A DNA stretch of 64,000 bases from Anaeramoeba flamelloides. Its lineage: Eukaryota; Metamonada; Anaeramoebidae. Where the stretch lies: NCBI GenBank assembly GCA_027625915.1, contig JANTQA010000048.1, positions 1,488,001 through 1,552,000 on the forward strand, written 5' to 3'. Shown one piece after another: positions 35,522 through 54,177 of this stretch. Position 1 is the first letter of the stretch. Every line of letters starts with the position of its first letter. A program made the translations under genes and the position numbers. The notes beneath the pieces were generated by a model, which saw only the letters and a list, made by a program, of their open reading frames with translations, made no database searches and had not been told where the DNA came from.

Positions 35522-36858
35522 ATGAGCCAAAAAGAGAGAGACTTTAGTGTCTGTCTTGGAAAGATTTCTGAATTTGCAGTAGGAACACAGATCGAAGATC
35601 CAATCCCTCACTTAGTTTGGTGGATCAATTCCAAACTCAAGCAAAGCAATTCAAAAAAAAAAATAAGCATCAGCTCATTAAGCAGTTTAAGTGACTGTAA
35701 AGCGTTGTGTGTTCTTTTTGATGTTTTATTTCCAGGAAAGGATTTTGATTTAATCAGAAAAAAACGATCAAAAGGGAAACGTGCACAAATATTTGTTCAA
35801 AAATGCGAAAACGTACTGACTGATATCGAAATTCCTACCAAAAAAGAAATACTTGCTGTAAAAAATATTTTTTTTTTTTTAATTCGTTTTTGAATAACAG
35901 ACTTTTTAATTTTTGCCTTCTTTGTGTTCTGGATTTTTATTTTTGGTGTGCTTTATTTCAATCAAAGAAAAATTCAAGAAGTGTAGGTATTATGTGCGCA
36001 AAGCTCTTTTTAACAGAAAAGGAAAAGAAACAAGAAAAAGAAAAAGAAATTGAAAAAGAAAAAGAAATTGAAAAAGAAAAAGAAATTGAAAGGATCATCC
36101 AAATTAAGAAGGAAAAGGAAAAGGAAAAAAAACAAAAAGAAATGATCCAAAAACAACAAAAATTGACTTTGAATAACAAAAAAAACGAACAAAATCTTTT
36201 AAAGGACACACCCTCAACATCTAATAGTGACTCAGAATCCGAGGTAAACAGCAAACCCAGCACCTCAGAAACAGAATCATCTTCAGAATTTTCTGAAATA
36301 GAAACAAATATTTATGATTCAAATTCGATAAATTTTGATCAACGCGATATGAATATTTTGTCTGTTGGTTCGAGCAATACGAAATTCCAATTGTCTCGGA
36401 ATGTCCCGAAAGACAACAAGAAAAAGCCAAAAAAAAAGACTCTGTCAAATGAACAAAAATTGCTCTACAATTACTCCCAGATTTCTATCAAATTACTAAG
36501 TGATTTAGGATTTAATAACAAGTGTGTGCTTTCCTCTTTTACAAATATTGGACAAATACTGCCAGATCTTATCCCAATTTTTGAAGATCTGAAAAACCAA
36601 CTGACATTGATTGGTTCAATTAAACCAATGGTAAGTCACAATTACTTGAACCGTTTTAGTATATTTTCTTCATTTTGCATTTTTTTTTTTTTGCAAGTTA
36701 CCAGACAACAAACAAACAAATATTTCAAAATTAATTTAGATTTCAACAAATGTTCTAATATAACTGAACTCAATGATCGGCTTCAATTCCTTTTCAAAAG
36801 TGCAATCAAAATTTCGAAAAATACGGGTGTTTGGAAAATAAATGGAAAAAAATTTTGA
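35522..36858 (+). CDS. CH-like domain protein with KE-rich linker
   Basis: Exon 1 35522-35857 (112 codons) joins in phase to exon 2 starting at 35968. Residues about 20-125 resemble a calponin-homology domain: HLVWWINSKLKQ, LSDCKALCVLFDVLFPGKDF and, across the splice, KKEILAKNSRSVGIMCAKLF. CH domains bind actin or microtubule partners; as a single CH-like domain a signalling or adaptor role is equally likely. Then come Glu/Lys repeats (coiled-coil-prone), a Ser/Glu-rich acidic stretch, and a helical C-terminal domain (YNYSQISIKLLSDLGF ... LPDLIPIFEDLKNQL). A canonical donor GTAAGT at 36631 with T-rich tail to AAG 36697 would end the protein at 36739 (346 aa); unspliced, the frame stays open to 36858 (408 aa). 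The C-terminus is therefore unsettled. Confidence 0.65.
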
Positions 36859-37574
36859 CTTCCTTTTCTGTTTCATATTTTTCGATATCAAAGAGAGTTT
36901 TTCTGAAAGTAATAAATTGAAATTTATGTTCTCTAATTTATTTGTTTGGTGCCTTTTTTATTGTATACATTGATATATTTGGGGTGATCAATTGAAAATG
37001 AAGGCTATTGATATTTGATTTGATTACAGCCGTTCCAACCCTAACGTGAAATCCATGATAAACAGAAAATTCATTTTCTGTATCATACTTGCCTTTTTAT
37101 GACAGGATTTTATCGTTATGTGATAGCTTATTACAAACAGTTAAAGTTGATAATAGAACAAAAATTTCCCATAGAGAAAATATTAAAATTTGAATTTTTG
37201 ATGATAAACCTTTCTAAATGATCAATAATTTGGAAAAATTTTCGAATATTTTTTGGTGCTTTTTATGGAACTTAATTTCTAAAGACCTTAAAACAAAAAG
37301 GCAAAACTATTTTAAAGAAATCACCAAATTCTATCTTCGATCTTTGGAAGCTTTTTGTTTTGAATTTTTGAATTTGTTTCAAAAACAACAAGATTTTTTC
37401 TCAGTCTTTCAAATAAGAAATTTTTTAAAAAAAACTATGTCAAACCATAAAATATATATGATAGCGTATAACCGAATATTTTTTTTTTGTATTTAACTGA
37501 GACAAAAAGTCAATTTCTATGTCTGTCAAAATTTATGGTAGGTTTGGAATGGCTGTAAGATTCCTTTTTGACTT

Positions 37575-37833
37575 CCCTATTAAAAAAAGTTTTTTATAAC
37601 ATGTTATAAACGTGTTGTAAAGGTGTTATAAAGGTTTAAAATGTTATAAAATTTTATCATAACTACTTTTATAACATAAATATTTGTTCTAAAATGTGTT
37701 ATAAAATTTGTAACATGTTATAAGCCTGTTATAAGAATATTTTTTAAAAAATATTGAAAAAATCATCATTTAAAAGGAAATTTTGTTATAAAAAGGTTAT
37801 ATAGATGTTATAAAAAAAGTTTTTTTATTAGGG
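37575..37833. mobile_element. Small inverted-repeat element made of GTTATAA units
   Basis: Ends CCCTATTAAAAAAAGTTTTT and AAAGTTTTTTTATTAGGG are inverted repeats. Inside, the sequence is mostly degenerate repeats of TGTTATAA/TTATAACA, many self-complementary. 259 bases, no coding. Resembles a MITE whose subterminal transposase sites have multiplied, but the family is unknown. Confidence 0.65.
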
Positions 37834-38667
37834 TTGTAGATAAAATTTAAACTTGTTTTATTTGAATTTATCAGTCTTGACAAAACGATAACGAGATGGA
37901 ATTTTATCCTCTTTAAGGACTAAGTTCACACCCCTGAGAGTGTTGTGTTATTGTGTTATTTCACTTTCACTTCACAAAAAGAATTTTCAATCTGAAGATA
38001 TTGGACAAAAAAAAAAAAACATTTTTTGTCATCTTTACCTTTTCGTGCACACTTTTTTTCTTTTCTTTTTCAATGAAAAGGAAATTGAAAATAACAAAAA
38101 AAAATAATTGCTAAAAAACAATGACTTTTCGGGATTTTCAAGTGCAAGTTCAAATTTGAGAACATTCCAAACTTATCAAAGAAGTTGTGAAAAATATTTA
38201 GAACAGCTTAAGGAATTGCTTTATGAGTTTGCTGATTTGAAATGGAAATTCTAAAATATTTAAATTAAATTTTTCATGATTGAGACAAGGTAAAAATTGT
38301 GAAAATTGTGAAAAATGTTGAAAATTTCCCATTTTTTCTCTCAAAGAAATTTCAAGTCTGTAAATTTTAATGAGATTGAACTCTCTCAAGGGTGTTTTTC
38401 TTCATTATTTTGGCGTTTTCACAAGAAAAATCAGCCCATAAAATACAAATACCAGTAAGCAAAATTTGCGATACAGGCTCCAGTCACTGCCCTGTATTTT
38501 CTTCATACAAGGGGAGTTACTTACTTTTTAAAAATTTCAATGTGGAAGTAGAACTCTTTTGGTTGAAAAAATTAAATGAAATTTAAGGAAAGGATTAAGG
38601 ACTATCCATAATTCCATGTACAGGGAATATTACTTTTATTACCAACAACATTAAATTATATTTCTAA

Positions 38668-38749
38668 TTTCTAATTTAATATTTCTTTTTCTGATAAACA
38701 TACAACAATCAACATTAAACAAACAAATTAACACACATAAGAAAGAATT
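38668..38749 (+). repeat. 85-base duplicated segment J2
   Basis: Second copy of the segment at 23157-23240, ending about 85 bases before the RasGAP start codon. Same orientation, near-identical, flanks unrelated. Confidence 0.75.
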
Positions 38750-38834
38750 TCATTTTGTTGATTCAACAACTGTACTGACACAAACTTTTTGGAAAATTTT
38801 AAGATCATATAACAAATTAAACATCTCAAATAAA

Positions 38835-41622
38835 ATGCAAAATAAATTAAAAGAAACATTAAGCAAAGTTGAGATTGGCGATGAGATTAAAACAGCAAAA
38901 TTTCTTGACAATGTTATCAATTTATGTAAAAAATTTGGAATAATTACCGAAAAAACATCCCAGCTCTCTGATGCCATATATGCCTTAGTAAATCAATATT
39001 TTTTTTCCACTGTTATGAAAATGAGGTTAGCAGAGGAAGTTCTCGCCAGCTTGGTAAATTATAAAATTATATCAATTTCAATTTCTTCCAATGCCGGGGA
39101 AAAAATAAAACAAAAAATATATTTGGCTTTTGATTATTTTATGCCGGGATTTGTTGATATTAAAGATGCAAAAAGAGCAGTTAGCACATTATTTAGATTG
39201 GTTAATATGAAATCTGTAATATTAGTAAGTATTTATTATCATTCTTATTTTCAACTATTTTCTTTATTGTTGACAATATGTTGGGGGGGGGGTGTTGATT
39301 TTGTATTTTTTTTTACTAATACTTTTCATTGCGGTACATTGGAAATTAAGAATAGTTTTGTATTATTTCCAAAGGATAAAGACCTAAAATAATATAACAC
39401 ATATTTTCTCGATGGATATGATCAATGAAGAATCTAACTAATATTTATAATTTTTCATTTGTAACAATGAAAATTATTGAAAAAAAAAAATGTAATAACT
39501 TACTTCTTTGTGTGCCAAGTACTTCTAAATAAGTAAAAAAAAAAAAAAATGTTGAGGGAATTTAAATGCATTTGGTTTGTTAAATATTTCAATGTTAAGC
39601 CCCGTTTTAGTCAACTATTCCGAAATGCTTTTAAAATATTAGTTATTTTTTAGAATTGCCTTTGAAAAATCAAATAATAACTAAGTATAATAATACACAT
39701 TAGAGGTATTTGATATCTGTATGAAGTAAACCTTACCAATCCAATAAATTTTCTTAAAAATTGAATCACTAAAAATGCTTAGTGATATATTGAGAAAAAA
39801 GCAATGGTCATTTTGATCTCCTATTAAAGATCCAAATAAAATTCAATAGAAATCAAAATTATTTCTCTTCAATCATTTTTTTTGTTTCAATAACATTAGA
39901 ATAACACATATATACGAAGTGATTATGGATCTTGTAATTTTTAAATAAATTATGTGTTGTAAAACAATTAGATGTACATGTCAAAAAAAAAAGTAAAAAT
40001 GTGAAAAAATGATTTCAATTTTGGAATTTCCGAAATAATTTTTTTTTTCTAATATCCATTCATAACCTTTTAAACAAATGTGATTCGCTCCATTAGAACT
40101 AGACCCCTTTGACTGAAAAATGGTTTAGTTTAATTTACAATAAACGTGTTTTAATTTAATTTCTTACTTTTAACCTCTTTGCATTAGTACTAAACACCTT
40201 AACACACACACATATATATATATATACAAAAAAATAAATTTACATTATTAATAGAATGGAGAAGTTACTAGACTTTTATATGAATCTCGGCAAGAAGCTA
40301 TTGGAAGGACATTATATTTTGTGATTAATCGTTATTATGGAATAAAATTTGTTGAAATGATTGGGCAATTTTTTGATCATGAGAAAATGGGAGAGCAGAG
40401 GAAAGAATTGTATCATAAAGAGATATTGCCTGCATGTAGAGCGACGATCAGGAAATATATGACTGATGAGGATGTTGATAATTTAGTTTTTTCTATTGAA
40501 AGTGTGATTTACAAAGAAAATGCAAATCAATACAGCCAAGAGCTGATTGCATTGCTTGATTCGTTTGGACTCGTGTTACCGTTTGCAGAAATCGCCATTA
40601 TTCATGAAGTTGCAAAGAACCCATCTGCTGGATCATTGTTTCGATCAAATGATGTTAATTCAAAGGTGATTAGCAAATATTCAAGGTTGGTTGGCGATAC
40701 ATATTTAAAAGTGACTATAACCCCATTGCTAAGAGAAATTTTAGATAAAAAAGATATGAGTTTTGAAATTGATCCAAATGTTGTTACAAATCAAGAAGAA
40801 CTTGAACAAAATTTAAGAGATTTTAAATATTATTTTTGTTTGATCGTGGAAACAGTATTTGGCTCGATCAATGATGTGCCACCAGAATTAAAAATGCTCT
40901 GTTCTTTTTATAAAAAAATCACGAAAAGAAAATATCCAGAAAAGAGCTTGGCGACCGTTGGTGGCTTTTTTTTTTTAAGATTTTTCTGCCCATCAATTGT
41001 TTCTCCAGAATCATATGGGCTCTATGACGGTGCAATTTCGAAATCCCAAAGAAGATCTTTAATGCTGATGTCTTCTGTAATCCAAGCTTTATCCAACGGG
41101 ATCTTATTTTCGAAAACACGCGGATACATGACACCATTGAACGAAGTAATTGAGCAATATTTCGAGCAGAGGAATGAATTTTTAGGTTTGGTTTCTTCGC
41201 CGCCAAAAATAAACCAAGAAGATTTGTATATACCATTTTCAATCAAATATGATATCAGTGTTAATGTCAGAATAAAAAGCACCCAGGTCAGAAAAATTTT
41301 TGTTCAAAATAAAGAAAAACAAATTTCTCCTTCAGATTTTGCTTCAAATCTGTTATTAGAAATCGGTAAAGATACAAATTTATCAATGAATGTTATCGGG
41401 TTGCCTTATTTTAATTCGGTGTTTAATTCCGTTAAAGCGTTAATCCAAACTATTAATCATTTATCCAAATCTATCGACAATATAGAAGATATTGTTAATA
41501 AGATTTTAAATTCTGAAGATTCAATGTCTTTTGTAATGGGTAATAAAAAACAGGGGAATGTTTTTAAAAGAAAAAGTAGAAAATTATTGATGAAAGTGAA
41601 GGGGAAATCAGAAAATAATTAA
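38835..41622 (+). CDS. RasGAP domain protein
   Basis: Two exons, 38835-39224 and 40255-41622, join in phase (donor GTAAGT, acceptor TTAATAG) to give 585 aa. Residues about 130-470 form a RasGAP domain: the arginine finger lies in SLFRSND (Arg about 260), followed by YSRLVGDTYLK, and the second signature is FFLRFFCPSIVSPE (about 369-382), with FLR and a CP pair like p120 RasGAP where neurofibromin has NP. LMSSVIQALSNG matches the helix after it. This should stimulate GTP hydrolysis on Ras-type GTPases at membranes. The N-terminal 130 residues are helical and unrecognised; the C-terminal 140 include a basic end (KRKSRKLLMKVK). The frame is open upstream of the ATG for about 55 bases, so the start could be earlier. 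A CH-like gene lies 2 kb upstream on the same strand. Confidence 0.9.
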
Positions 41623-43236
41623 AAAAATAAATTTTCGTTTTTTATTATTCATTGTTTGTTAATTTTTTTTGAAAGTTGATTGATTGTTTAACCTTTATTT
41701 GAGGTTTTTCTTTTTTTTGTTTTGAGATAATCCACACTTTTTTTTTTTTTTTTTTTAAATTTTGTATATCTACAACAAAATCAAAACTAAATAAAGATCT
41801 CAACGTTATACAATTGATTCCTTATTAATGATTAAATATCTCTCTTCCGCTGAATATACAACACTTTCATTCTCCAAATACGGATTTTGTAAAATAATTT
41901 TCAAAAAATTCAATTTGTAAACAATCAATAAAAGACAAACTAAGTTTCAGATCGATCAGCTAAGAACTAAAATAACAACACTTTACAGTAAAACAAGAAA
42001 ATCTTCTTTCCCATATCAAGTTCCATAAACCGTAAAAGAAGGAATTTTGAATACCGTCAGTAACATTTTTTAGGCATCGACATTGAACGAAATAAAGGTT
42101 ACGAAAAAATCCAAAATTCAGAGATCAGTCTTTCATGACAATAAAACAAAATTTTTAAAATATTTATTGGTGGTATTCTCTACTTTCATTTTTTGTAGAT
42201 TCAAAGTTTCAAAAAATACTGATCAACTCAAAAACTAAGAAAAGAAAATTTTTTCAATAAGATCAATTTTTTTTTCAAATTTTTTAATGAATTAAGAAAC
42301 GATTAAATTCATCGATTTCTTAAATTATAAACAAATTTTTTACCCTGTTTATTGTCATTTTCAAAATTATTCCCTAAAATATCGTCTTTATTGTCAGGAA
42401 TATTAATATAAAGATTTTTTTTTCAATTTTCAGACAAAGTATTTGGGTTAATGTAAAAAAATATTTTATTCAATGAATTAAAAAATATTAGTATTGATTT
42501 GTTGAAGGGTTGTTATAAAAATTAAAAATTTAAAGCTATTTATAAAATTCAATCTAAATTATATTTTTGTTCTAAGATGAAATTTGATTTTTCAAAAAAA
42601 AATTGTTTATAAAAGATATTTGGGAATTGGGTAATATAATCCTCAGAATTCAAAATTATTTTTTTTTTGACAAAAATGTTTTGAATTATTATAATGATTC
42701 TTGTGATTAATGCCCAATAATTTTTTGTTCAAAAAATTTTTTGCAATTGAAATTTTTTGAAATTGAAATTTTATTTCATTTTTTTCATTTTTTAAATACA
42801 GAAAACAAGAATTCTACTTTTATCAAATGTATAATAATAAAAATCCATTAGGTAATAGTTCTAAATTTAATTGAGAAACTTTTTTCAAAATTATCTCAAA
42901 TGTTAATTTATTTAATCACCTATACCTCTATTCAGTTTCATTAACTGATATTTAATTTGAATGGTTATTATTTAATAATAATAGCCAATAAAAAAATTTT
43001 CTTGTTAAATCAATACTTTCCAATCTAAAACAAAAAATATATTACACTATTTTCAAGAATTAGCTTGTTTGTTAATATAAATAATATGTTACTTTTTTTG
43101 GTTTTATATTGGAAAATTGTGAAATTTTTGAATTTCAAAAAATAGGATCATAATTAATAAATTGTTTAAATGAGGTTTAAATTATCTGTTTTAATAAACC
43201 AAAATGTAAAATTCAAAAAAAAAAAAAAAAAATAGA
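41623..43236. other. Intergenic region with repeat G copy 2
   Basis: No gene seen. About 42054-42125 has weak family B resemblance (CCGTCAGTAACATTTTTTAG, ATTGAACGAAATAAAGG), possibly a decayed half-element. The remainder from 42305 is repeat G. Confidence 0.4.
42305..43220 (+). repeat. Dispersed direct repeat G, copy 2
   Basis: Colinear with 14385-15280 as described there. It ends close to the left TTAA of the neighbouring element, so that element may have inserted at its edge. Confidence 0.7.
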
Positions 43237-43240
43237 TTAA

Positions 43241-44001
43241 GGGATTATTTCCACCAATAACAAGCCTAAGATCAAAGTAAGTTGTTATAAGGGCTAACTC
43301 GCATTGGTACGTCATGGTTCAAATGTCTCTAAAAAATTTAGTATTCAAATATTAATAATTGTTGATCTCATCAATTAAAATGATCATTGTATTAGTAAAA
43401 AAAGCTATAATTTAGGAAATAAATCTACATTTCGACTCAAATTAAAAGGTTGAATTATCAATATTCTGAATGCACAGTTGCTAAATATCTTTCTTAAATT
43501 TATCTCAAAATGTAGATTAATAACTAAAAAAATTCGTTTTTTTTTAAAAATTAAATAATTAACAAATAGAATTAATTTTGACAAATTATTTCAAAAGTCT
43601 GAGAAATAGATTGATGTTACAATTAGGTTTATCAAAAGGAAAGAAATCTAATCATTCTTTGGGTTTTTATGTTGATGATTATTACGTTAATCTTTCAAAT
43701 TAAAAAATTAAAAAATTAGTTATTTGGGAAGTTTTAAATATTTGAATTATTAAATAATAGAATTTTATTATTTTGATTATTTATTTTTTCCATTTGGTAA
43801 AAAAGAATTGAAAAGTAAATTTCTAAAAGGATAATTTTTAATTGTGAAAATTAGTAAAAAATTTATAATTTATTGTGGAATAATATTTATAAATAGATTT
43901 TTTAGAGTCACAGAAACTATTTGAGCCATAGCGCACTAATATCGTTTACACACAATTACAACATACTTTGATTATAGAGAAATCTATGTGACGCAAATCC
44001 C
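43241..44001 (+). mobile_element. TTAA-flanked MITE, copy 1
   Basis: 761 bases bounded by TTAA on both sides (43237-43240 and 44002-44005), ends GGGATTATTTCC and TGCGTCACATAG in complement preceded by GGGATT. The roughly 90-base ends share GATCAAAGTA/AATCAAAGTATGTTG and ATGG-TCAAAT blocks as inverted repeats. TTAA target and GGG/CCC ends are what piggyBac elements use. No transposase. Confidence 0.75.
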
Positions 44002-44177
44002 TTAAGTCACAATTCTTTAAAATAAGAAACATAATTTTTTAAATTATTTTTTGCCTTAGATGTGATCTTATAGTGGACTTAAAAATCCTTTGACTTTATA
44101 AACATAGATTAGGTTATCTGTACACGGTTATTGTCTGAAAGTGATGTTCTTTTTTTGGATGCTCTTATAGCTCTTAA

Positions 44178-44925
44178 GGGATTAGTATCACCATAGATTT
44201 CTCTATAATCAAAGTATGTTGTAATTGTGTGTAAATGATATTAGTGCACCATGCTCAAATAGTTCTAAAAAATCTATTATAAATCTTATTGCACAACAAA
44301 TTATTACCTTTTTTACAAATGATCACCATCAAAAAAGTTTCATTTTGAAAAATTTTTTTATAATTCCTTTTCCAAATCTCAAAATCGAAACCCAAAATAC
44401 AGTATTCTGGTATTTAATAATTTATATTTAGAACTTCCAAAAGTAAATATTTTTATAATTTTTGAATTTCAAAGATTAACTCTCTAATCATGAACATAAA
44501 AGCATAAAAACTGATTTATTTTGTTTACTTTTGATAAAGATACTTGTAGCATCAATATATTTCCATGATTTGAGAAATAATTTGACAAAAAAACTTTATT
44601 CGTTAATTATTTAATTTTCAAAAAAAAACGAATTTTTTAGCGACTAATCTACATTTCGCAACAAATTTAAGAAAGACATTTAGCAACTGTGCAATCTGAA
44701 TATTGATAATTCAACCTTTAAATTTATGGCGAAATGTGGATTTATTTCTGAAATTGCTGGGTTTTTTACTAATTCATGGGATCATTTTTATTTGATAAGA
44801 TCAACAAATATTACTACTTGACTTATAGATTTTTTAAAGACATTAGAACCATGTAGCACTAATGTAGTTAAACCCAATAACAACACACTTTGATCTTAGG
44901 CTTCTCCTGGGTAGACACTAATCCC
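44178..44925 (-). mobile_element. TTAA-flanked MITE, copy 2
   Basis: 748 bases with TTAA at 44174-44177 and 44926-44929. It is the reverse of copy 1 over most of its length: its start GGGATTAGTATCACCATAG corresponds to the complement of copy 1's end and its end to copy 1's start. A 172-base spacer separates them. No coding; the frame 44225-44431 is incidental. Confidence 0.75.
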
Positions 44926-45156
44926 TTAAAATGTTTTTTCATCAAACAAAATTAATTATTCTTCAATTTCTTCCTATTTTGATTCTAAAACTAACACTAT
45001 GTTTTCTCTTAATTGTAACTCCCCTTTACACTCTTTTGAGCAAAAACCATCAATTCTTTTACATATTTGTCCATTTAGAAAACAGAAAATTTTCTTCTTC
45101 AACTTTTCATTTTACTCACTTTTACTTATTAAATATTTCTATTTTAAAAGTTAAAA

Positions 45157-50940
<5,784 letters not shown>

Positions 50941-53615
50941 ATCATCAGGCTCCATATCTTTTTTAAATATAATTTATAGTCTTATTCTTCACAATTTTGA
51001 AGAAAAGATCCAATTTTGGTACTTGTTTGTTTCGTAAAACCAAGAAATAAAGTTTAGTTCATTAGTTTAAGAAAATTTTTTGATATTGTTATATTGGATT
51101 TCGTTAAATTGTATTTTTGAAAAGAAAAAGAAAAAAAAAAATTACCAATATTTTTTATTTATTTATTATTGAAAAAGTGTAAATTAAACTCTAAATGTCC
51201 TTTATATTAAATTTCCTCAATGGTAATTTAAGTGTAAAATCATAGATTTCACGATTTTTCAAAGGAAATGCATACCCAAAATTTTTTTATGTTTAAAAAG
51301 AAAAAGCAAAAAATTGAAAAGAAATAATGATAAAAGAAAAAAAATTAAAATTTAAAAAGGGTTTATCAGAAGCAATTGGTAAAAAATCAAAAAAAAAAAA
51401 AAAACAATGCTATCTTTAATTAAGAACACCCAAAATTTCGGCCATGATATATTTAGTTAATTTAATTTAATTTGATAATTGATCATGAATGGTTCATTTG
51501 GGGATCGTTGTTTAATTGTTGTAATTTCTTTTTTCTTTTTGATTTTTTTTGCTTTTGAACATTTGAACATTTTTTGCCTTTACTTTTTAGAATTTATTTT
51601 CAAGTTACTCATACTTTTCTTGTTTCAGTATCACATCATTAACAAGTAACCACTTGATCTTTTTTCCTTTGTAACTCTTCTTCACAATAAAAAGAAGATT
51701 CAACCTGGAAAAAATGGGGAAAAATAAAAATTACCAATATTGTCAATAGCTGATGGGCAGTTTGATTATTATTTTTTAGTTTCAAAAATCAAAATAATGT
51801 AAAGATTAGTTAAAAAAGGATGAGTTTAACTTTGTTTTTATTGAGAATTGTAAGAAATAAAGAAAAAAAAAATTTTTTTTTAAAAAATAAATTTAAAATA
51901 AAACTTTTATGTAAAAGAAATTTAACTCACCCTTTTTTTTATGTAGAGTTAAACAAAGACGCCCAAACTAACCTCCATTTCATTCAAAAGTTACAACTAA
52001 AAATGAAAAAACCACTTTATTTTTAAGAATCAATCAAACTTAGATTGTTTAGAAATACGAGAAATAATAAACTTGAAATTAGAGTCCATAGAGAGAAAGA
52101 AATACCTGAACAAACCATAAATTTCAAAAAAAAAAATGTTAAAATAATTTTTGGGCCCCTTTCATTGGAATGTCTCGTGCAAAATTTCTCAATTTCTTTA
52201 GAAAATTAAAATTGTTAACAATAAATTTTTTAACTTGTAAATGTATGAATTTTAAAAGAATATATAATGAATTGCTTTTTTTAATGTTAATTTGGAGTTT
52301 CGAACATTTTTGTTTTCAAAATTACTTTTTTAATATAAGAAATGAAAACAAAAATTCTTAAATTTTCTTTTTTTTACTGAAGTTAAAAATACATAGGTAA
52401 ATAACGAAACTTGATGGTACTTCCCTAATTTCAAATTTTCAATTAGAATTTTCAATATATAATCAGAATTATCTCGTGTTATTGCAGTGAATTCAAAAAA
52501 AAAAAATATGCTGATTATAATTCTCATTTGAGGAGAAATGAACAAAATTGTATGATTTATTATTCGAAAATGATGATTTAATACCACTAATTACAATAAA
52601 ATTAAAAATAAAAAAAAAAAAAAACAAATAATATATTTACAATTTTTCTTTTATAAAAAAAATGTCAAAAAAAAATACAATAGATTTTACCTAATTATTT
52701 TTAATAATTTTGAAATTTTTCACTAATAAAGAATTTCCAAAAATCAGCTTTAAAGTGCCAAACTCAAACAATTTGATCAATTTGATTTAGAAATTCCAAA
52801 ATCTAATTTTTTATTATTATTTGTTATAAATATTCAAATTGGATGAGTCAGATGATTAAAAGACTCTTTTCATTTTCACTTTTTTCGAAAAGTTGTATAA
52901 GCTGATATACTTGATCGGCTTAAAATTTACTAAATTGATTTATCCTACAACTCATATAATTGTAATAATTAGAAATTCCTACCAACAATTTTAAAAATTT
53001 ATTTTTAAAAAACAAAAAATAACAAATCAATATTTGAAAATAGCCAAAATTGAAAGAGTAAGTAAGCAACAAGAAGTTGATCTGAAGTAGAAGTTAATTA
53101 AATCTTCATTGTAAACATGTTCTTTTTTGTTATTTTTTAGCCTAGTCTGGAAGAAAATGATATCTTTATTATTAACCAATTATAAAATAAATAATAGCCT
53201 TTAATTTGATTAACATCTAATATATTATTCTTTTTATTTTTTTTTAATTCTAGAATACAATGTGATTTTTAAATTTTTTTCATAGAATGAGTAATCCCCT
53301 AACAAATGACCTAGGTCTTGAAGTCCTTTATTTAACATTTTTTTTTACTTTGTAATTACTTTATAAGTTTGTTCAAAATGTATTAAAAATTTGATATTTC
53401 ATTAAAAAAACCATTCCAAAAAATTTTACTCAGCTACAATATAAAATATTGAAAAAAAGCCCCATTTTTTTATTATTTGCAAAATATTAGAAAAAAACAC
53501 TATAAAGTTATTAAAGTTTTATTGTTATATATATAATAATTATAATACAAATTTAATTTTCCGATGTCATTATAAAAAAAGTTACAGATCTAAGGGAACA
53601 TATTACGTAACTATA

Positions 53616-53650
<35 letters not shown>

Positions 53651-54177
53651 GAAATATTTTAAAAAATCAAAAATATTACCAAATTGAATATAGAGTATAG
53701 TATTCTTATTTATTCAACTGTTTTAACTATCTCCAAAATTTTGGAATATAGTTTATTTTTTAAATCTTATTTCTCTTAAAGAAAGTCAGAAAATAATCTA
53801 GTGGGTATAAAATTAAGCATAAAAAGCTATTAAGAAATTTTTCTAATTACAAAATTAAAATCCTTATTCAATAAATTAAAGAAAACAAATTAATTAAATC
53901 TTAAATATGAGGCAAGAACACTAATGAATAAACAAATAAAAAACAATAAAAAAAAAGAAATCAAGATTTATTTAAAATGATCTTGAAAAAAGTAAAAATG
54001 ATATTTTAAAATTGAAAAGAAAAGAATATACTTTAAAAAATGAAAAGGGTGGGGAGAGAAAATAAAAGAAAAAAAAATAAAGTTAAGAAAAAAAATAAAT
54101 AAAATATTTAAACTTTTCCAATTATTGTAGATTCAAAAATTAAACGAAATTTAAAAAAAAAAAAAATATTTCAATTC
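50941..54177. other. Intergenic region between E2 and Ran-binding gene
   Basis: Both flanking genes end here (convergent). Frames such as 51820-52026, 52170-52361 and 52330-52587 are AT-rich and unrecognised. One degenerate family A remnant lies at 53580-53755. I see no RNA gene. Confidence 0.4.
53580..53755 (+). mobile_element. Family A remnant, A4
   Basis: Matches the last third of A3: ACAGATCTAAGGGAACATAT, TTACGTAACTATAAAAAG, CCAAATTGAATATAGAG, TATTCAACTGTTTTAAC and the end AAAATTTTGGAATATAGTTTA. A poly-A run of about 30 interrupts it. Confidence 0.65.

Larger units (their letters stand above)
36859..38834. other. Intergenic region before the RasGAP gene
   Basis: Contains the TTATAAC-rich element and the duplicated segment J2. 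A frame at 37218-37496 (92 codons, from ATG ATC AAT AAT) has mixed composition and could be a small gene or exon, but has no recognised motif or clear splice signals. Otherwise AT-rich. Confidence 0.35.

Noticed and set aside
35958-36263. Minus-strand Ser/Phe-rich frame
   Set aside because: Antisense of the Glu/Lys repeats in the CH-like gene.
41022-41282. Minus-strand frame opposite RasGAP
   Set aside because: Shadow of the RasGAP coding strand.
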